Source: Rhizobium sp. Root483D2 (GTDB lineage Bacteria; Pseudomonadota; Alphaproteobacteria; Rhizobiales; Rhizobiaceae). Taken from it: a stretch of DNA of 64,000 bases. The position numbers and the translations under genes are program-made. The stretch spans positions 1-64,000 of the forward strand of contig NZ_LMFB01000009.1 in assembly GCF_001426685.1 (NCBI RefSeq). Direction: 5' to 3'. The notes below the pieces were generated by a model. That model made no database searches, was not told where the DNA came from, and was given only the letters and a program-made list of their open reading frames with translations. This document shows, piece after piece, positions 1-8,490 of the stretch (positions are counted from its first letter, which is position 1; the number at the start of each line of letters is the position of its first letter).

Positions 1-324
1 CACCAGGATGCGCACCAGCCCCTGGCCCCACATCGGCTGATCAAGCAACAGCGCAATCGAGATACCACCGATCACGGTGATCAAAAGCACGCCGACCACG
101 ATAACAAGCGTGTTCCAGATCGACTGGAAAAACGCGGGATCCGAATAGAAATACTGGTAGTTGAACAGGCCAGCGAAACTGACATTGCCCGGATTGAGCA
201 GATTGTAGTTCTGGAACGAAAACCACAGCGTCATTGCCAAAGGCACGATCATCCAGATCAGCAAAAGCCCAACCGACGGGGCCATCATCCAGCGCGCAAG
301 CGTTTTGGTCTGTTGTGTTGCCAT
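1..324 (-). CDS. Polyol/sugar ABC transporter permease (SmoF/MalF-like), 3' part cut by window edge
   Basis: Reading leftwards from an ATG at 322-324, the frame stays open to base 1 (108 codons), so the C-terminal two thirds lie outside the window. The protein begins MATQQTKTLARWMMAPS. It has a first hydrophobic segment at about residues 15-36 and a second at about 70-95, as in MalF/UgpA-type permeases of family 1 carbohydrate importers. It follows the GatZ-like gene by 111 nt on the same strand, and the matching binding protein starts at 3009 on the other strand. The second permease and the ATPase are therefore expected just outside the window. Family membership is clear; the substrate (a hexitol) is inferred from the neighbours. 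Confidence 0.85.
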   Translation of the reverse strand, partial: MATQQTKTLARWMMAPSVGLLLIWMIVPLAMTLWFSFQNYNLLNPGNVSFAGLFNYQYFYSDPAFFQSIWNTLVIVVGVLLITVIGGISIALLLDQPMWGQGLVRILV

Positions 325-435
325 CCCCCGGCCCTCCCTCACTCAGCCTGCCGGCGCACCGAGGGCGCGCCTTTCCTGATGCTGACCGGAAACAGTCAGC
401 CCCCACTTCATCTGCCGTGCAGCGGCAATCCTCTA

Positions 436-1713
436 TCAGACGGCCGTCTGGTTCACGGCGCGGTCGTAAATGGCAAGCACGCGATCGACTGCCGCGATCA
501 TGATATCTTCAGCGGAAAGGCTGCGGATGTCCCCGGTATCAAATTGCGGAAGATACTGATGCTGCAGGGTTTCCGGGATCGCCACGTCCGTCAACGCTTT
601 CAGAAGCGTATCGACCGCGCGAACCGCCTGCGGTCTGTTCCAGTAATAGCGGATCCGGTCGCTGTAACTGTAATGGCGCTGCAGCCGCAATGCGCGTTCA
701 TCGCCGTGATAATGGCCCTGCCAGTCCTTGGGATGCGCCGTCATCACGTCTTCCATCGCGTGGAACAGCGGACGCTCGCCATAACCGGGCACCAGTTCGG
801 TGGCGATCAGGTCGAGTGCGTACAGGGCTTCGCGGTAGGCGAAGGTGACGCCGGGACCAACCTTCAGGATCGGGAACCCGTCGCGCACGAGCGCTGAGAG
901 TGCCGCCTCCGGCTGATAGTCCGTGGAATGGGCCTCGAAGACGAGCATCTCGTCATTGTCGAGAACCTTCGCCAGGCGCGCCGCTTTAAAAGGATCGTAT
1001 TGGATGACGTTATCGCTGCCGAATTCGACCCCCGGCTGGACGACGAAGGCGATCGTGCGGGCGAATGCCTCGGTGAGGCCGGCCTTCTCGAAGATGTCAC
1101 GATGGATCGCGATCGTTGAAACAGCGGCATCCGGCGATGTGGGTTCCACCGTGTCGAGAACATGATCGGCGCCGCCGGGAACGGGAACTTCCGTTCCCAG
1201 AATATAGACCGGCATGGGACGATTATGATCACGGGCCGTGTCCTCGGCCACTGCGCACAATGCCGCCGCCCGCGTCGCGATCGTGGCGTCGTTAAGCGCT
1301 GCGGGCTCTCCAGCGCAACCCATCGACGCATCCAGGTGGATCTTGCTGAAGCCGGCCGCCACATAGGCCGCAACCATCGCCTTGGCCTTTTCCATCGCGG
1401 ATGCCGGGTCTTCACTCCGCCAGGGGTTCGGCCCGAGATGATCGCCGCCGAAAATCAAAAGGGCGCGGTCCAGCTTCTCTTCAGCGGCAATGCTCTCGAC
1501 CAGGCCGACAAAATCGGAGGGCGTCATGCCGGTATAGCCGCCGAGATGGTTGACCTGGTTGCAGGTGGCTTCGATCAACACGGGTTGCTGCGTCTTTGCC
1601 GCCAGGCGAAGCGCCGCGCGCAGCACAACGGGATGCGCCGAGCAGACCGAAGTTATGCCGCGCGGCCGCCCATTGCGTCGCGCCTTGGCCAGGTCCAAAA
1701 GAGGATTGCTCAT
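436..1713 (-). CDS. GatZ/KbaZ-family protein, probable D-tagatose-6-phosphate 4-epimerase
   Basis: The 425-residue product has the normal length for the family usually named class II tagatose-bisphosphate aldolase non-catalytic subunit. Visible family segments are [10 protein letters not shown] near residue 95 and HLDASMGC near residue 135. The ATG at 1711-1713 was chosen because it overlaps the stop of the upstream kinase by 4 nt; a longer frame to 2031 only shadows that kinase. No catalytic GatY/KbaY aldolase is present in the window. In Agrobacterium polyol pathways a GatZ-like protein has been reported to act alone as a tagatose-6-phosphate 4-epimerase giving fructose-6-phosphate. The kinase, SDR and zinc dehydrogenase here match that pathway. 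The exact reaction is inference. Confidence 0.85.
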   Translation of the reverse strand: MSNPLLDLAKARRNGRPRGITSVCSAHPVVLRAALRLAAKTQQPVLIEATCNQVNHLGGYTGMTPSDFVGLVESIAAEEKLDRALLIFGGDHLGPNPWRSEDPASAMEKAKAMVAAYVAAGFSKIHLDASMGCAGEPAALNDATIATRAAALCAVAEDTARDHNRPMPVYILGTEVPVPGGADHVLDTVEPTSPDAAVSTIAIHRDIFEKAGLTEAFARTIAFVVQPGVEFGSDNVIQYDPFKAARLAKVLDNDEMLVFEAHSTDYQPEAALSALVRDGFPILKVGPGVTFAYREALYALDLIATELVPGYGERPLFHAMEDVMTAHPKDWQGHYHGDERALRLQRHYSYSDRIRYYWNRPQAVRAVDTLLKALTDVAIPETLQHQYLPQFDTGDIRSLSAEDIMIAAVDRVLAIYDRAVNQTAV

Positions 1714-2717
1714 GCTGAAACCTTTCCCTGATCGGACAGCACCAGATTGGCCGCTATGAAAGCATCGAGTTCCGCAAGAGAGGACGTGCCCTCCATCGGG
1801 CCTTGCCTGGTGACGTTGCGGGCTCCGGCGGCATTGGCGTAGCGCAGTGCCTGCTGCGGCGCGTGCCCCTTGCGGCGGCAAGTGAGATAGGTTGCGCCAA
1901 AGCAGTCTCCGGCCCCCGTCGGGTCGATTTCCTCGACCGCGAAAGCCGGACAATCGACCGCCCCGTGGCTGCGGCTGTAATGGGAAGACCCCTGCCGCCC
2001 CCGCTTCAGGACGACCTCGGAAATTCCGCATGCAAGCAGGCTCTCGATGGCCAGCACCTCGCCGTCGACACCGGCAGCTATTGAAAGCTCTTCTCCGGAT
2101 GGCAGCAGCAGGTCGGTGACGTCAAGCACGCTGTCAAACTGTCTCTTTGCCTCGCCGCCACCGCTCATCAATTCCTTCCGGACATTCGGATCGAACGAGA
2201 CGGTACCGCCCCTCGCCTTCACGACCGACACGGCTTCAAGGATGATGGGCGCGATGCCGGGAATGGCGAAGGCGGAGCCCATGACATGCACATGTCCGGC
2301 CCGCGCAATCAAATCACGGGCCTGCCCGGTCATCGCCGTTGCGCCGGAAGCCGACTTGCCGATGTTGAAGACGAAATCGCGGGCGCCGTCCGGCCGGTAG
2401 CGGACGAAAGCGCTTCCCGTGGGCAGATCGGGCAAAACAGCGATTGCCGAGACATCGACGCCATCGCGCGCAAGCCGGTCGATATTCAGGTGCCCGAAAT
2501 CATCGTCGCCGACCGCCGAGACAATGCCGCAGGCGCCACCAAGTTTTGCGACCTGATCGATGAAGATCGCGGGTGCACCGCTGGGAAAAGGTCCAATGAG
2601 GGATTGGGCTTCCCGGAAGCCGTTGCCGACGGTTGTCGCCATGATTTCGACGAGGATCTCACCGATCGTGATCGTCGGCCCAAGCGCCTCCGGCGCCAGC
2701 GTATAACGCTGATCCAT
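1710..2717 (-). CDS. PfkB-family sugar kinase, probable D-tagatose kinase
   Basis: This 335-residue ribokinase-like protein has the C-terminal signature DPTGAGDCF at 265-273, with D271 as the expected catalytic base, and an N-terminal substrate region ([18 protein letters not shown], 58-75). The ATG at 2715-2717 has a GGGGAG Shine-Dalgarno sequence; an in-frame extension to 2786 lacks one. It is the first gene of the leftward unit kinase, epimerase, permease. By context it would phosphorylate the ketohexose made by the two dehydrogenases at 4456-6248, giving a ketohexose-6-phosphate for the GatZ-like enzyme. PfkB proteins vary widely in substrate, so tagatose is inferred from neighbours, not from the sequence. 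Confidence 0.85.
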   Translation of the reverse strand: MDQRYTLAPEALGPTITIGEILVEIMATTVGNGFREAQSLIGPFPSGAPAIFIDQVAKLGGACGIVSAVGDDDFGHLNIDRLARDGVDVSAIAVLPDLPTGSAFVRYRPDGARDFVFNIGKSASGATAMTGQARDLIARAGHVHVMGSAFAIPGIAPIILEAVSVVKARGGTVSFDPNVRKELMSGGGEAKRQFDSVLDVTDLLLPSGEELSIAAGVDGEVLAIESLLACGISEVVLKRGRQGSSHYSRSHGAVDCPAFAVEEIDPTGAGDCFGATYLTCRRKGHAPQQALRYANAAGARNVTRQGPMEGTSSLAELDAFIAANLVLSDQGKVSA

Positions 2718-2800
2718 TCCTGTTTCTCCCCACCTTACGATCCGAAACTTGCGCAACCGCACTGGCGACTGATGTACTGACGTCAAACGATGCTGTCAAC

Positions 2801-2821
2801 ATTATATTTTACACGCGTAAA
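2801..2821 (-). promoter_or_regulatory. Minus-strand promoter (-10) with LacI-type operator for the kinase operon
   Basis: On the minus strand a perfect TATAAT lies at 2806-2801. Just upstream is TTTACACGCGTAAA (2808-2821), a near-palindrome with the central CG typical of LacI/GalR-family operators. No good -35 box is seen at normal spacing. The operator would sit between -35 and -10, so repression by the LacI-type protein at 6388 is the natural reading. It shares TTTAC/GTAA arms with the site at 2961-2972. Confidence 0.5.
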
Positions 2822-2927
2822 CAAAGCAGGAATTCGGATTTTGACTACCGTACGCGCAAAACCCCTGCAAATAGCGATTTCAAAATAGCCACTTGCATCA
2901 TTCCTGCGCATTTACGCGCTCTCCAGC

Positions 2928-2973
2928 TTGACAAGAGAAATCAATTGCCGGATAAAAACTTTACGCATGTAAT
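2928..2973 (+). promoter_or_regulatory. Sigma-70 promoter plus LacI-type operator for the binding-protein operon
   Basis: TTGACA at 2928-2933, a 17-nt spacer and GATAAA at 2951-2956 form a good promoter. The palindrome TTACGCATGTAA at 2961-2972 covers the expected transcription start, a standard position for a LacI-family repressor. The start codon at 3009 follows an AAAGGAGG Shine-Dalgarno sequence. With the site at 2808-2821 this would let one regulator control both divergent operons. Confidence 0.6.
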
Positions 2974-3008
2974 TATATGCGGAAACGTTCGTAAAGGAGG
3001 AGAATGTC

Positions 3009-4322
3009 ATGGGTAAATACGCACGCATACTCTCGGCTTCCGTCGTCGGCGCCGGCTTGCTGGCCGGCATGGCCAGCGCGGAGGAAATCAATGTCGCCAC
3101 CGTCAACAACGGCGACATGATCATCATGCAGAAACTGTCGGGCGCCTGGGAGAAGGAAACCGGCAACAAGATCAACTGGATCGTGCTGGAAGAAAACGTA
3201 TTGCGCGAACGCGTGACCACGGACATCGCCACGAAAGGCGGCCAGTTCGACGTCATGACGATCGGCGGCTACGAGGCCCCGATCTGGGGCAAGCAGGGCT
3301 GGCTGACGCCGGTCGATGACCTCGGCGATGATTACGACTATGCCGATCTCCTGGAGCCTATCAAGGCGGGCCTGACCGTCGATGGCAAGCTCTATGCCGT
3401 GCCGTTCTACACCGAAAGCTCGTTCACGCTCTATCGCAAGGACCTGTTCGAGGCCGCCGGCCTCACCATGCCGGAAGAGCCATCCTACGACCAGATCAAG
3501 GACTTCGCCGCCAAGCTCACAGACAAGGCCAAGCAGCAATATGGCATTTGCCTTCGCGGCAAGCCCGGCTGGGGCGAAAACATGGCGTTTCTCGGCACGA
3601 TGGTGAACAGCTATGGCGGCCGCTGGTTCGATATGGACTGGAAGCCGCAGCTGAATTCCGAGCCATGGAAGAACGCCGTGACCGACTATGTTCAGCTTTT
3701 GAACGAATATGGCCCACCCGGCGCAACGGCAAACGGGTTCAACGAAAACCAGACGCTCTTTGCCAGCGGCAAATGCGCGATGTGGATCGACGCCACCTCG
3801 GCTGCCGGCCGCGTCTTCGACCCCAAGCAGAGCCAGGTGGCCGACAAGATCGCCTTCACCCGTTCGCCGGTCGCCGTGACGCCAAACGGTTCCAGCTGGT
3901 CGTGGTCATGGGACCTCGCAATACCGGCAACATCGCAGAAGGTTGACGTCGCCAAGTCGTTCCTCAAATGGGCGACTTCGAAGGAATATGTGAAGATGGT
4001 CGGCGAATCCGAGGGCTGGGTCGCGGTTCCGCCCGGCACCCGCAAATCGACCTATGCGCTGGCTGAATATCAGAAGGCCGCCCCGTTTGCGGACACCGTT
4101 CTGAAAGCCATCATGTCCGCCGATCCGGCAAAGCCCACGAAGGATCCGGTTCCCTATACCGGCGTTCAGTTCGTGGCCATTCCGGAGTTCCAGGCCCTCG
4201 GCACATTCGTCGGCCAGCAGATCAGCTCGGCCCTGTCGGGACAGCAGTCCGTCGAGGATGCGCTGAACGCATCGCAAACCCAGGCGGAGCGTGAAATGAC
4301 ACGCGCCGGCTACATCAAGTAA
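3009..4322 (+). CDS. Polyol ABC transporter substrate-binding protein (SmoE-like)
   Basis: The 437-residue family 1 extracellular solute-binding protein starts with a signal peptide ending near ASA/EE (residues 22-26). The mature part has the usual ligand-contact regions (FDVMTIGGYEAPIWGK, YGICLRGKPGWGEN, SSWSWSWDLAIP). It resembles sorbitol/mannitol binding proteins. The ATG was chosen for its strong AAAGGAGG site; another ATG five bases upstream is out of frame. It heads the plus-strand operon with both dehydrogenases and the regulator, divergent from the kinase, epimerase and permease genes. The likely ligand is a hexitol such as galactitol or altritol; the exact ligand cannot be read from sequence. 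Confidence 0.88.
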   Translation: MGKYARILSASVVGAGLLAGMASAEEINVATVNNGDMIIMQKLSGAWEKETGNKINWIVLEENVLRERVTTDIATKGGQFDVMTIGGYEAPIWGKQGWLTPVDDLGDDYDYADLLEPIKAGLTVDGKLYAVPFYTESSFTLYRKDLFEAAGLTMPEEPSYDQIKDFAAKLTDKAKQQYGICLRGKPGWGENMAFLGTMVNSYGGRWFDMDWKPQLNSEPWKNAVTDYVQLLNEYGPPGATANGFNENQTLFASGKCAMWIDATSAAGRVFDPKQSQVADKIAFTRSPVAVTPNGSSWSWSWDLAIPATSQKVDVAKSFLKWATSKEYVKMVGESEGWVAVPPGTRKSTYALAEYQKAAPFADTVLKAIMSADPAKPTKDPVPYTGVQFVAIPEFQALGTFVGQQISSALSGQQSVEDALNASQTQAEREMTRAGYIK

Positions 4323-4364
4323 GCCCATAGGCCGCGCTTTACGCGCAGCCCCTCCCGGAGGGGG

Positions 4365-4385
4365 CCCGGACAATGATTCCGGGCT
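4365..4385 (+). terminator. Intercistronic hairpin after the binding-protein gene
   Basis: GCCCGGA and TCCGGGC form a 7-bp perfect stem around a 7-nt loop, followed by a short pyrimidine stretch (TCCTTT). It lies 43 nt after the binding-protein stop and 71 nt before the SDR gene. Such hairpins commonly stabilise or partly terminate the abundant binding-protein mRNA. The weak U-tract suggests attenuation rather than full termination. Confidence 0.45.
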
Positions 4386-4455
4386 CCTTTCGCCCTCACG
4401 ACCTTTAAAGACAACTTATGCGGCGGCGAACGTCTGAACCGCGGAGGAAACCTTC

Positions 4456-5226
4456 ATGAGACTGCTGAACAAGATTGCGCTGATCACGGGTGGTGCGCGC
4501 GGTATCGGCCTGGGCTTTGCCGAGGCCTTTGTCGCCGAGGGCGCAAAAGTCATCATTGCCGATATCAATATCGACCGCGCGCTCGAAGCTGCAGCGGCGA
4601 TCGGCTCCGATGCCACGGCGATCAGGCTGGATGTTACCGATCTTGCCAGCATCGATGCGGCGGTCGCCGACGTCGATCAGCGCTTTGGCGGCATCGATAT
4701 TCTCGTCAACAATGCCGCGATCTTCGATATGGCGCCGATCCAGGGCATTACCGAGAGCAGTTACGACCGGGTCTTCGACGTCAATCTCAAAGGGCCGCTG
4801 TTCATGATGAAAGCGGTTTCCAACGTCATGATCGTCAGGGGCCGCGGTGGCAAGATCATCAATATGGCAAGCCAAGCCGGCCGCCGGGGCGAAGCGCTGG
4901 TCACGCTGTACTGCGCCTCCAAGGCCGCCATCATCTCCGCCACACAATCGGCAGCCCTGGCGCTCGTCAAGCATGGCATCAATGTCAATGCGATCGCGCC
5001 CGGCGTTGTCGATGGCGAGCACTGGGATGTCGTCGATGCCAAGTTCGCCGAATGGGAGGGCTTGGCACCCGGCGAGAAAAAAGCCCAGGTCGCAAAGTCC
5101 GTGCCGATCGGCCGGTTTGCAACGCCTGATGACATCAAGGGATTGGCGGTTTTCCTCGCGTCGGCCGACAGCGATTATATTCTGGCGCAGACCTATAATG
5201 TCGACGGCGGAAACTGGATGAGCTGA
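4456..5226 (+). CDS. SDR-family polyol dehydrogenase (SmoS-like; galactitol/sorbitol 2-dehydrogenase)
   Basis: This 256-residue classical short-chain dehydrogenase has the NAD-binding motif TGGARGIG (11-18), NNAA (85-88) and the catalytic set S139, Y152, K156. Asp36 after the second beta strand (IIADIN) predicts preference for NAD over NADP. The segment SQAGRRGEALV and the C-terminal NVDGGNWMS closely match the rhodobacterial sorbitol dehydrogenase SmoS. It is the second gene of the binding-protein operon and precedes the zinc dehydrogenase by 11 nt. Oxidation of galactitol or sorbitol at C2 to a ketohexose is the likely reaction; the natural substrate is inferred from the neighbouring kinase and GatZ-like genes. 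Confidence 0.88.
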   Translation: MRLLNKIALITGGARGIGLGFAEAFVAEGAKVIIADINIDRALEAAAAIGSDATAIRLDVTDLASIDAAVADVDQRFGGIDILVNNAAIFDMAPIQGITESSYDRVFDVNLKGPLFMMKAVSNVMIVRGRGGKIINMASQAGRRGEALVTLYCASKAAIISATQSAALALVKHGINVNAIAPGVVDGEHWDVVDAKFAEWEGLAPGEKKAQVAKSVPIGRFATPDDIKGLAVFLASADSDYILAQTYNVDGGNWMS

Positions 5227-5237
5227 GGAGCATCACC

Positions 5238-6248
5238 ATGAAGGCGATCCAGTTTGTCGAAAAGGGAAAGGCTGTGTTGGCGGATATCCCAGTCGGCGCA
5301 ATCCCGCCGGGCCACGCGCTCATTCGCGTCAAGGCGGCCGGGCTTTGCCACACCGATATCGATGTCCTCCACGCGCGTTATGGGGCCGGCGCGTTCCCGC
5401 TGGTTCCCGGTCATGAATTTGCCGGAGAGGTGCTTGAGGTCGGAGACGGCGTTACCTGCGTTCGCGCGGGAAGCCGTGTCGCGGTGGACCCCAACCTGCC
5501 TTGCGGTACATGCCCGGCTTGCAAGAAAGGCTTGACCAATCTCTGCCGTGATCTGAAGGCCTATGGCGTTTCCCATAATGGCGGCTTCTCCGAATTCAGC
5601 ATCGTCAACGCCGGCCACCTGCACGATATCGGCGACATGCCGTATGATCTTGCGGCACTGGCCGAACCTTTGGCCTGCGTGCTGAACGGCCTTGGCGCTG
5701 CGGGGATCACCGGCAACGCGAGTGCGCCTTCGCAGGCCCTGATTTTTGGCGCAGGCCCGATCGGGCTGCTGCTCGGCCTTGCCCTGAAATCTGCGGGCGC
5801 GGATACCGTCACCTTCGCCGATATCAACGAGGATCGCCTGGCGTTCGCCTCAGGTCTGGGTTTCACGCCGATGAGATCCGGTTCCGAGGAATTGCTGTCG
5901 CGCCGGCAAAGCTTTGACCTGGTGGCTGACGCGACGGGTATTCCAAGTGTGGTGGAAGGAATGCTGGATCTGGTCGCCGACGGTGGTACCGGCCTGGTGT
6001 TCGGCGTCTGCGCTCCGGAAACGCTGGTGTCCGTCTCACCGTTTCAGATTTTCAGGCGGCAGCTGAAGCTGGTTGGGTCCCATTCCCTCAATCGCAATAT
6101 CCCGCAGGCATTGTCGGTGCTTGCAGGCGACCGAATGAGGATGTCGCAGCTCGTGACCCACCGGCTACCGCTGGCGGAGATGGTTCCCTACTTCCTGACC
6201 AAACCGAGCGATCCCGCCACCATGAAAGTGCAGTATGTCGACGGCTGA
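5238..6248 (+). CDS. Zinc-dependent alcohol dehydrogenase (MDR), candidate D-altritol 5-dehydrogenase
   Basis: The 336-residue medium-chain dehydrogenase has catalytic zinc ligands C37, H59, E60 and E143, a full structural zinc lobe (C89, C92, C95, C103) and a Rossmann motif GAGPIG (171-176). It starts 11 nt after the SDR gene with a GAGGAG Shine-Dalgarno sequence, so the two are co-expressed. In Agrobacterium a similar SDR/MDR pair has been assigned to galactitol and altritol oxidation. Having two dehydrogenases suggests two hexitols converging on tagatose. Other possible substrates are sorbitol, iditol or threonine-like alcohols; the family call is firm, the substrate is not. Confidence 0.85.
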   Translation: MKAIQFVEKGKAVLADIPVGAIPPGHALIRVKAAGLCHTDIDVLHARYGAGAFPLVPGHEFAGEVLEVGDGVTCVRAGSRVAVDPNLPCGTCPACKKGLTNLCRDLKAYGVSHNGGFSEFSIVNAGHLHDIGDMPYDLAALAEPLACVLNGLGAAGITGNASAPSQALIFGAGPIGLLLGLALKSAGADTVTFADINEDRLAFASGLGFTPMRSGSEELLSRRQSFDLVADATGIPSVVEGMLDLVADGGTGLVFGVCAPETLVSVSPFQIFRRQLKLVGSHSLNRNIPQALSVLAGDRMRMSQLVTHRLPLAEMVPYFLTKPSDPATMKVQYVDG

Positions 6249-6387
6249 GGCGACACCGCTCATTCCGGCTTTTCTAAAGGAGACCGAGCGTTTAAGAGCA
6301 GGGATCGATGATTGGAGCGGTCCCTTGGCTTCCCATCATCGGCCTTGGTAGAGTGACGTTTGCCTATACCTCGACGGAGTGTGACGA

Positions 6388-7428
6388 TTGGCCAAAGCGA
6401 TCAAGACAATGGAGGACTTTTCGGAGTTCGTCGGCCTGTCGCGCCCGACCGTGTCGAAATATTTCAACGATCCAACCTCGGTGCGCCGTAAAACCCGCGA
6501 TACGATCGAAGAGGCGCTGAAAAAATCCGGTTTCCGGCCCAATATGTTCGCCGTCAATCTCAACCGCAGGCGCAGCAACATCATCGGCATCGTCATCCCG
6601 AACACGCTCGATCCCTTCTTCATGGCGCTGACCAGGCGCATCGAGATCATGGCCAATGAAGCCGGCTTCCTGGCATTCGTGCTGTCGTCGGACGGAAAGC
6701 CAGATATCGAAGAAGAGGCGATCAAGACCTTTCGATCGATGAACGTTGCCGGAGCCATCATCGCGCCGATTGGCCGGCAAACCGGCAGCGCGACGCTGGA
6801 ACAGCTGGGACGGGACATTCCGCTCGTCTATGTGGACACGCCGCTGGACGACAAGGCGGCATTCGTCGGCACGGACAACCGCCAGAGTTTTGGACTGATC
6901 GTCGATTATCTCTGCCGGTCGGGCGAGCCTCCCTGCTATTTCGGCATGCCGGAAGTCAACATCAACGCGATCGAGCGGCGGAACGCCTATGTCGAGGCCA
7001 TGAAGGGCTTTGGTCTGACGCCGGAACTGATCAAGCTCTCCACGACTGCGACCTGGGACTTCGAACGTTTCGCGCTGGAGGAGGCCTCGATCCTGTTCGA
7101 TACGCTTACGCGTCTGCCAACCAGGACGATCGTTTGCGCCAATGACCGTCTGGCCTTCGGTGTGCTGGCGGCCGCCTGGCAAAAAGGCCTCAAGGTCGGC
7201 CACGGTCCGGGTTGCGACATTCGCGTCGCTGGTCATGACGATCATCCACTGTCGCAATATACCTGCCCGCCGATAACAACGGTTGCCCAGAACTACAAGG
7301 AAATCGGCCGCCTTGCCATCGGACTGCTTTTCAAGCAACTCGGCGAGGATGCGCAGGGCGACGACGTGCTGCTCAGCCAGGACCGTATCCTGCTCAAGGC
7401 GGAGTTGATGCTGCGGAAATCGGCATAG
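6388..7428 (+). CDS. LacI/GalR-family transcriptional regulator of the polyol locus
   Basis: The 346-residue protein has an N-terminal helix-turn-helix (DFSEFVGLSRPTVSKYFN, about 10-27), a hinge, and a periplasmic-binding-protein-like sensor domain (IIGIVIPNTLDPFFMAL, about 65-81). The first frame start is TTG at 6388; an ATG at 6409 would still keep the HTH, so the start is uncertain. It is the last gene of the plus-strand unit, 139 nt after the zinc dehydrogenase. The two LacI-type palindromes in the divergent promoter (2808-2821 and 2961-2972) are its obvious targets, with a pathway sugar or sugar phosphate as inducer. The control circuit is inferred. Confidence 0.88.
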   Translation: MAKAIKTMEDFSEFVGLSRPTVSKYFNDPTSVRRKTRDTIEEALKKSGFRPNMFAVNLNRRRSNIIGIVIPNTLDPFFMALTRRIEIMANEAGFLAFVLSSDGKPDIEEEAIKTFRSMNVAGAIIAPIGRQTGSATLEQLGRDIPLVYVDTPLDDKAAFVGTDNRQSFGLIVDYLCRSGEPPCYFGMPEVNINAIERRNAYVEAMKGFGLTPELIKLSTTATWDFERFALEEASILFDTLTRLPTRTIVCANDRLAFGVLAAAWQKGLKVGHGPGCDIRVAGHDDHPLSQYTCPPITTVAQNYKEIGRLAIGLLFKQLGEDAQGDDVLLSQDRILLKAELMLRKSA

Positions 7429-7503
7429 GCGGCTGGATAGTGCGAAAAGCACCTGCCGCGGTGGCGCCAGGGGCCAATTTTCACCGGCGCCGCAGGTCTC
7501 GCC

Positions 7504-8436
7504 TCAGATCTTCAGATCAGCCGCACCCGTATCGATATGCGGTGCCCAGAACGCGATGCTTTCTGCAATGGCGGGGATGACGTTGCGGTCGTCGGGTTCG
7601 CGCTCCTTGAAGGAAAGCTCAAGGCAGATTTCGTTGTCCACCGCACCGCCGTGATGAAAAGCTTCCAGCAGCGGTTCCGGCTGAACCCGCCCCGTGGCGT
7701 TGTGTTCGGCGGTGAACGGGCGGTGACCGCCCTTGTCCATCTTGCTCTGCTTGATATGGATGATCGGCGAAACCTTCGGCACGGCCCGCGCCCATGCATA
7801 GGGATCGGTATCGTCCGGGTCCGGGGACGTGACGTCGCCATGATCGATATCGGCCATCATCCACATCGGGATGGCCATGTTGGCGGCCGTCAGCCTGTCC
7901 TGCAGCGCCATGCATTCGGGAATGGTATGGCCGAATTCGCGGCCGACCGACATCGGTTCCCAGAACACGTAATCCAGCCCGGCCGACTTGCCGTGTTCGG
8001 CCACCTCAGCCCAGCAGTCGATGGCAATCTGGATGAGGTCTTCCCGGCGTTGCGGATCATCGAAATCGGCGAATGTGAAGATGGCGAACTGGGTCCCGAC
8101 GGATTTCGCGCCGAGATCTGCGGAAATATCAGCAAAAGTCTTGAACCAATCGACATAATAGCGCCGCACGTCACGATCGGGATGGCCGAAATGGTTGAGC
8201 CGTCCATAGGGGCCGGTCATGCCGGAGGTGACGCGCACGCCGGTTCGATCAAGGGCAGCCCGGAAACTGCGAGTCACCCTGCGGATCACCGGCGCTGGCC
8301 ATGACGGGTTGATGAACTCATGGGTCAGTTGCAGGTCGCGGATTTTCAGATCGCGCGCGACGGTGTCGATGAGGTCATCGGCGCCGGCAAAACGGTTGAC
8401 CAGCGGATTGGTGTTCAGCGAGAGGGTCAGGGACAT
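7504..8436 (-). CDS. eryC: EryC, tetrulose-4-phosphate racemase (xylose-isomerase-like TIM barrel)
   Basis: The 310-residue product begins MSLTLSLNTNPLVNRFA and has TIM-barrel metal/substrate segments (LTHEFINPSW, VFWEPMSVGREFGHT, MMADIDHGD, IIHIKQSK). It matches Brucella/Rhizobium EryC in length and start. EryC was once called a dehydrogenase but belongs to the xylose isomerase superfamily and interconverts L- and D-3-tetrulose-4-phosphate. It is the last gene of eryD-A-B-C, 54 nt after eryB. The later isomerases EryH (TpiA-like) and EryI (RpiB-like) are not in the window. No strong Shine-Dalgarno sequence is seen before the ATG. Confidence 0.88.
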   Translation of the reverse strand: MSLTLSLNTNPLVNRFAGADDLIDTVARDLKIRDLQLTHEFINPSWPAPVIRRVTRSFRAALDRTGVRVTSGMTGPYGRLNHFGHPDRDVRRYYVDWFKTFADISADLGAKSVGTQFAIFTFADFDDPQRREDLIQIAIDCWAEVAEHGKSAGLDYVFWEPMSVGREFGHTIPECMALQDRLTAANMAIPMWMMADIDHGDVTSPDPDDTDPYAWARAVPKVSPIIHIKQSKMDKGGHRPFTAEHNATGRVQPEPLLEAFHHGGAVDNEICLELSFKEREPDDRNVIPAIAESIAFWAPHIDTGAADLKI

Positions 8437-8490
8437 GATGGCTTCTCAAGGTTGATTGCGGACGATAACAAAGTCACAGGCAGCAGGCGA

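Noticed and set aside
436..2031. 531-codon frame as full-length GatZ-like gene
   Set aside because: The first 106 codons only shadow the kinase gene; the ATG at 1713 overlaps the kinase stop by 4 nt and gives the normal family length.
7429..7503. Large imperfect stem (ACCTGC/GCAGGT with GGCGCC arms) between the LacI-type gene and eryC
   Set aside because: It may help end both convergent transcripts, but the stem is interrupted and has no T-run, so I do not list it as a terminator.
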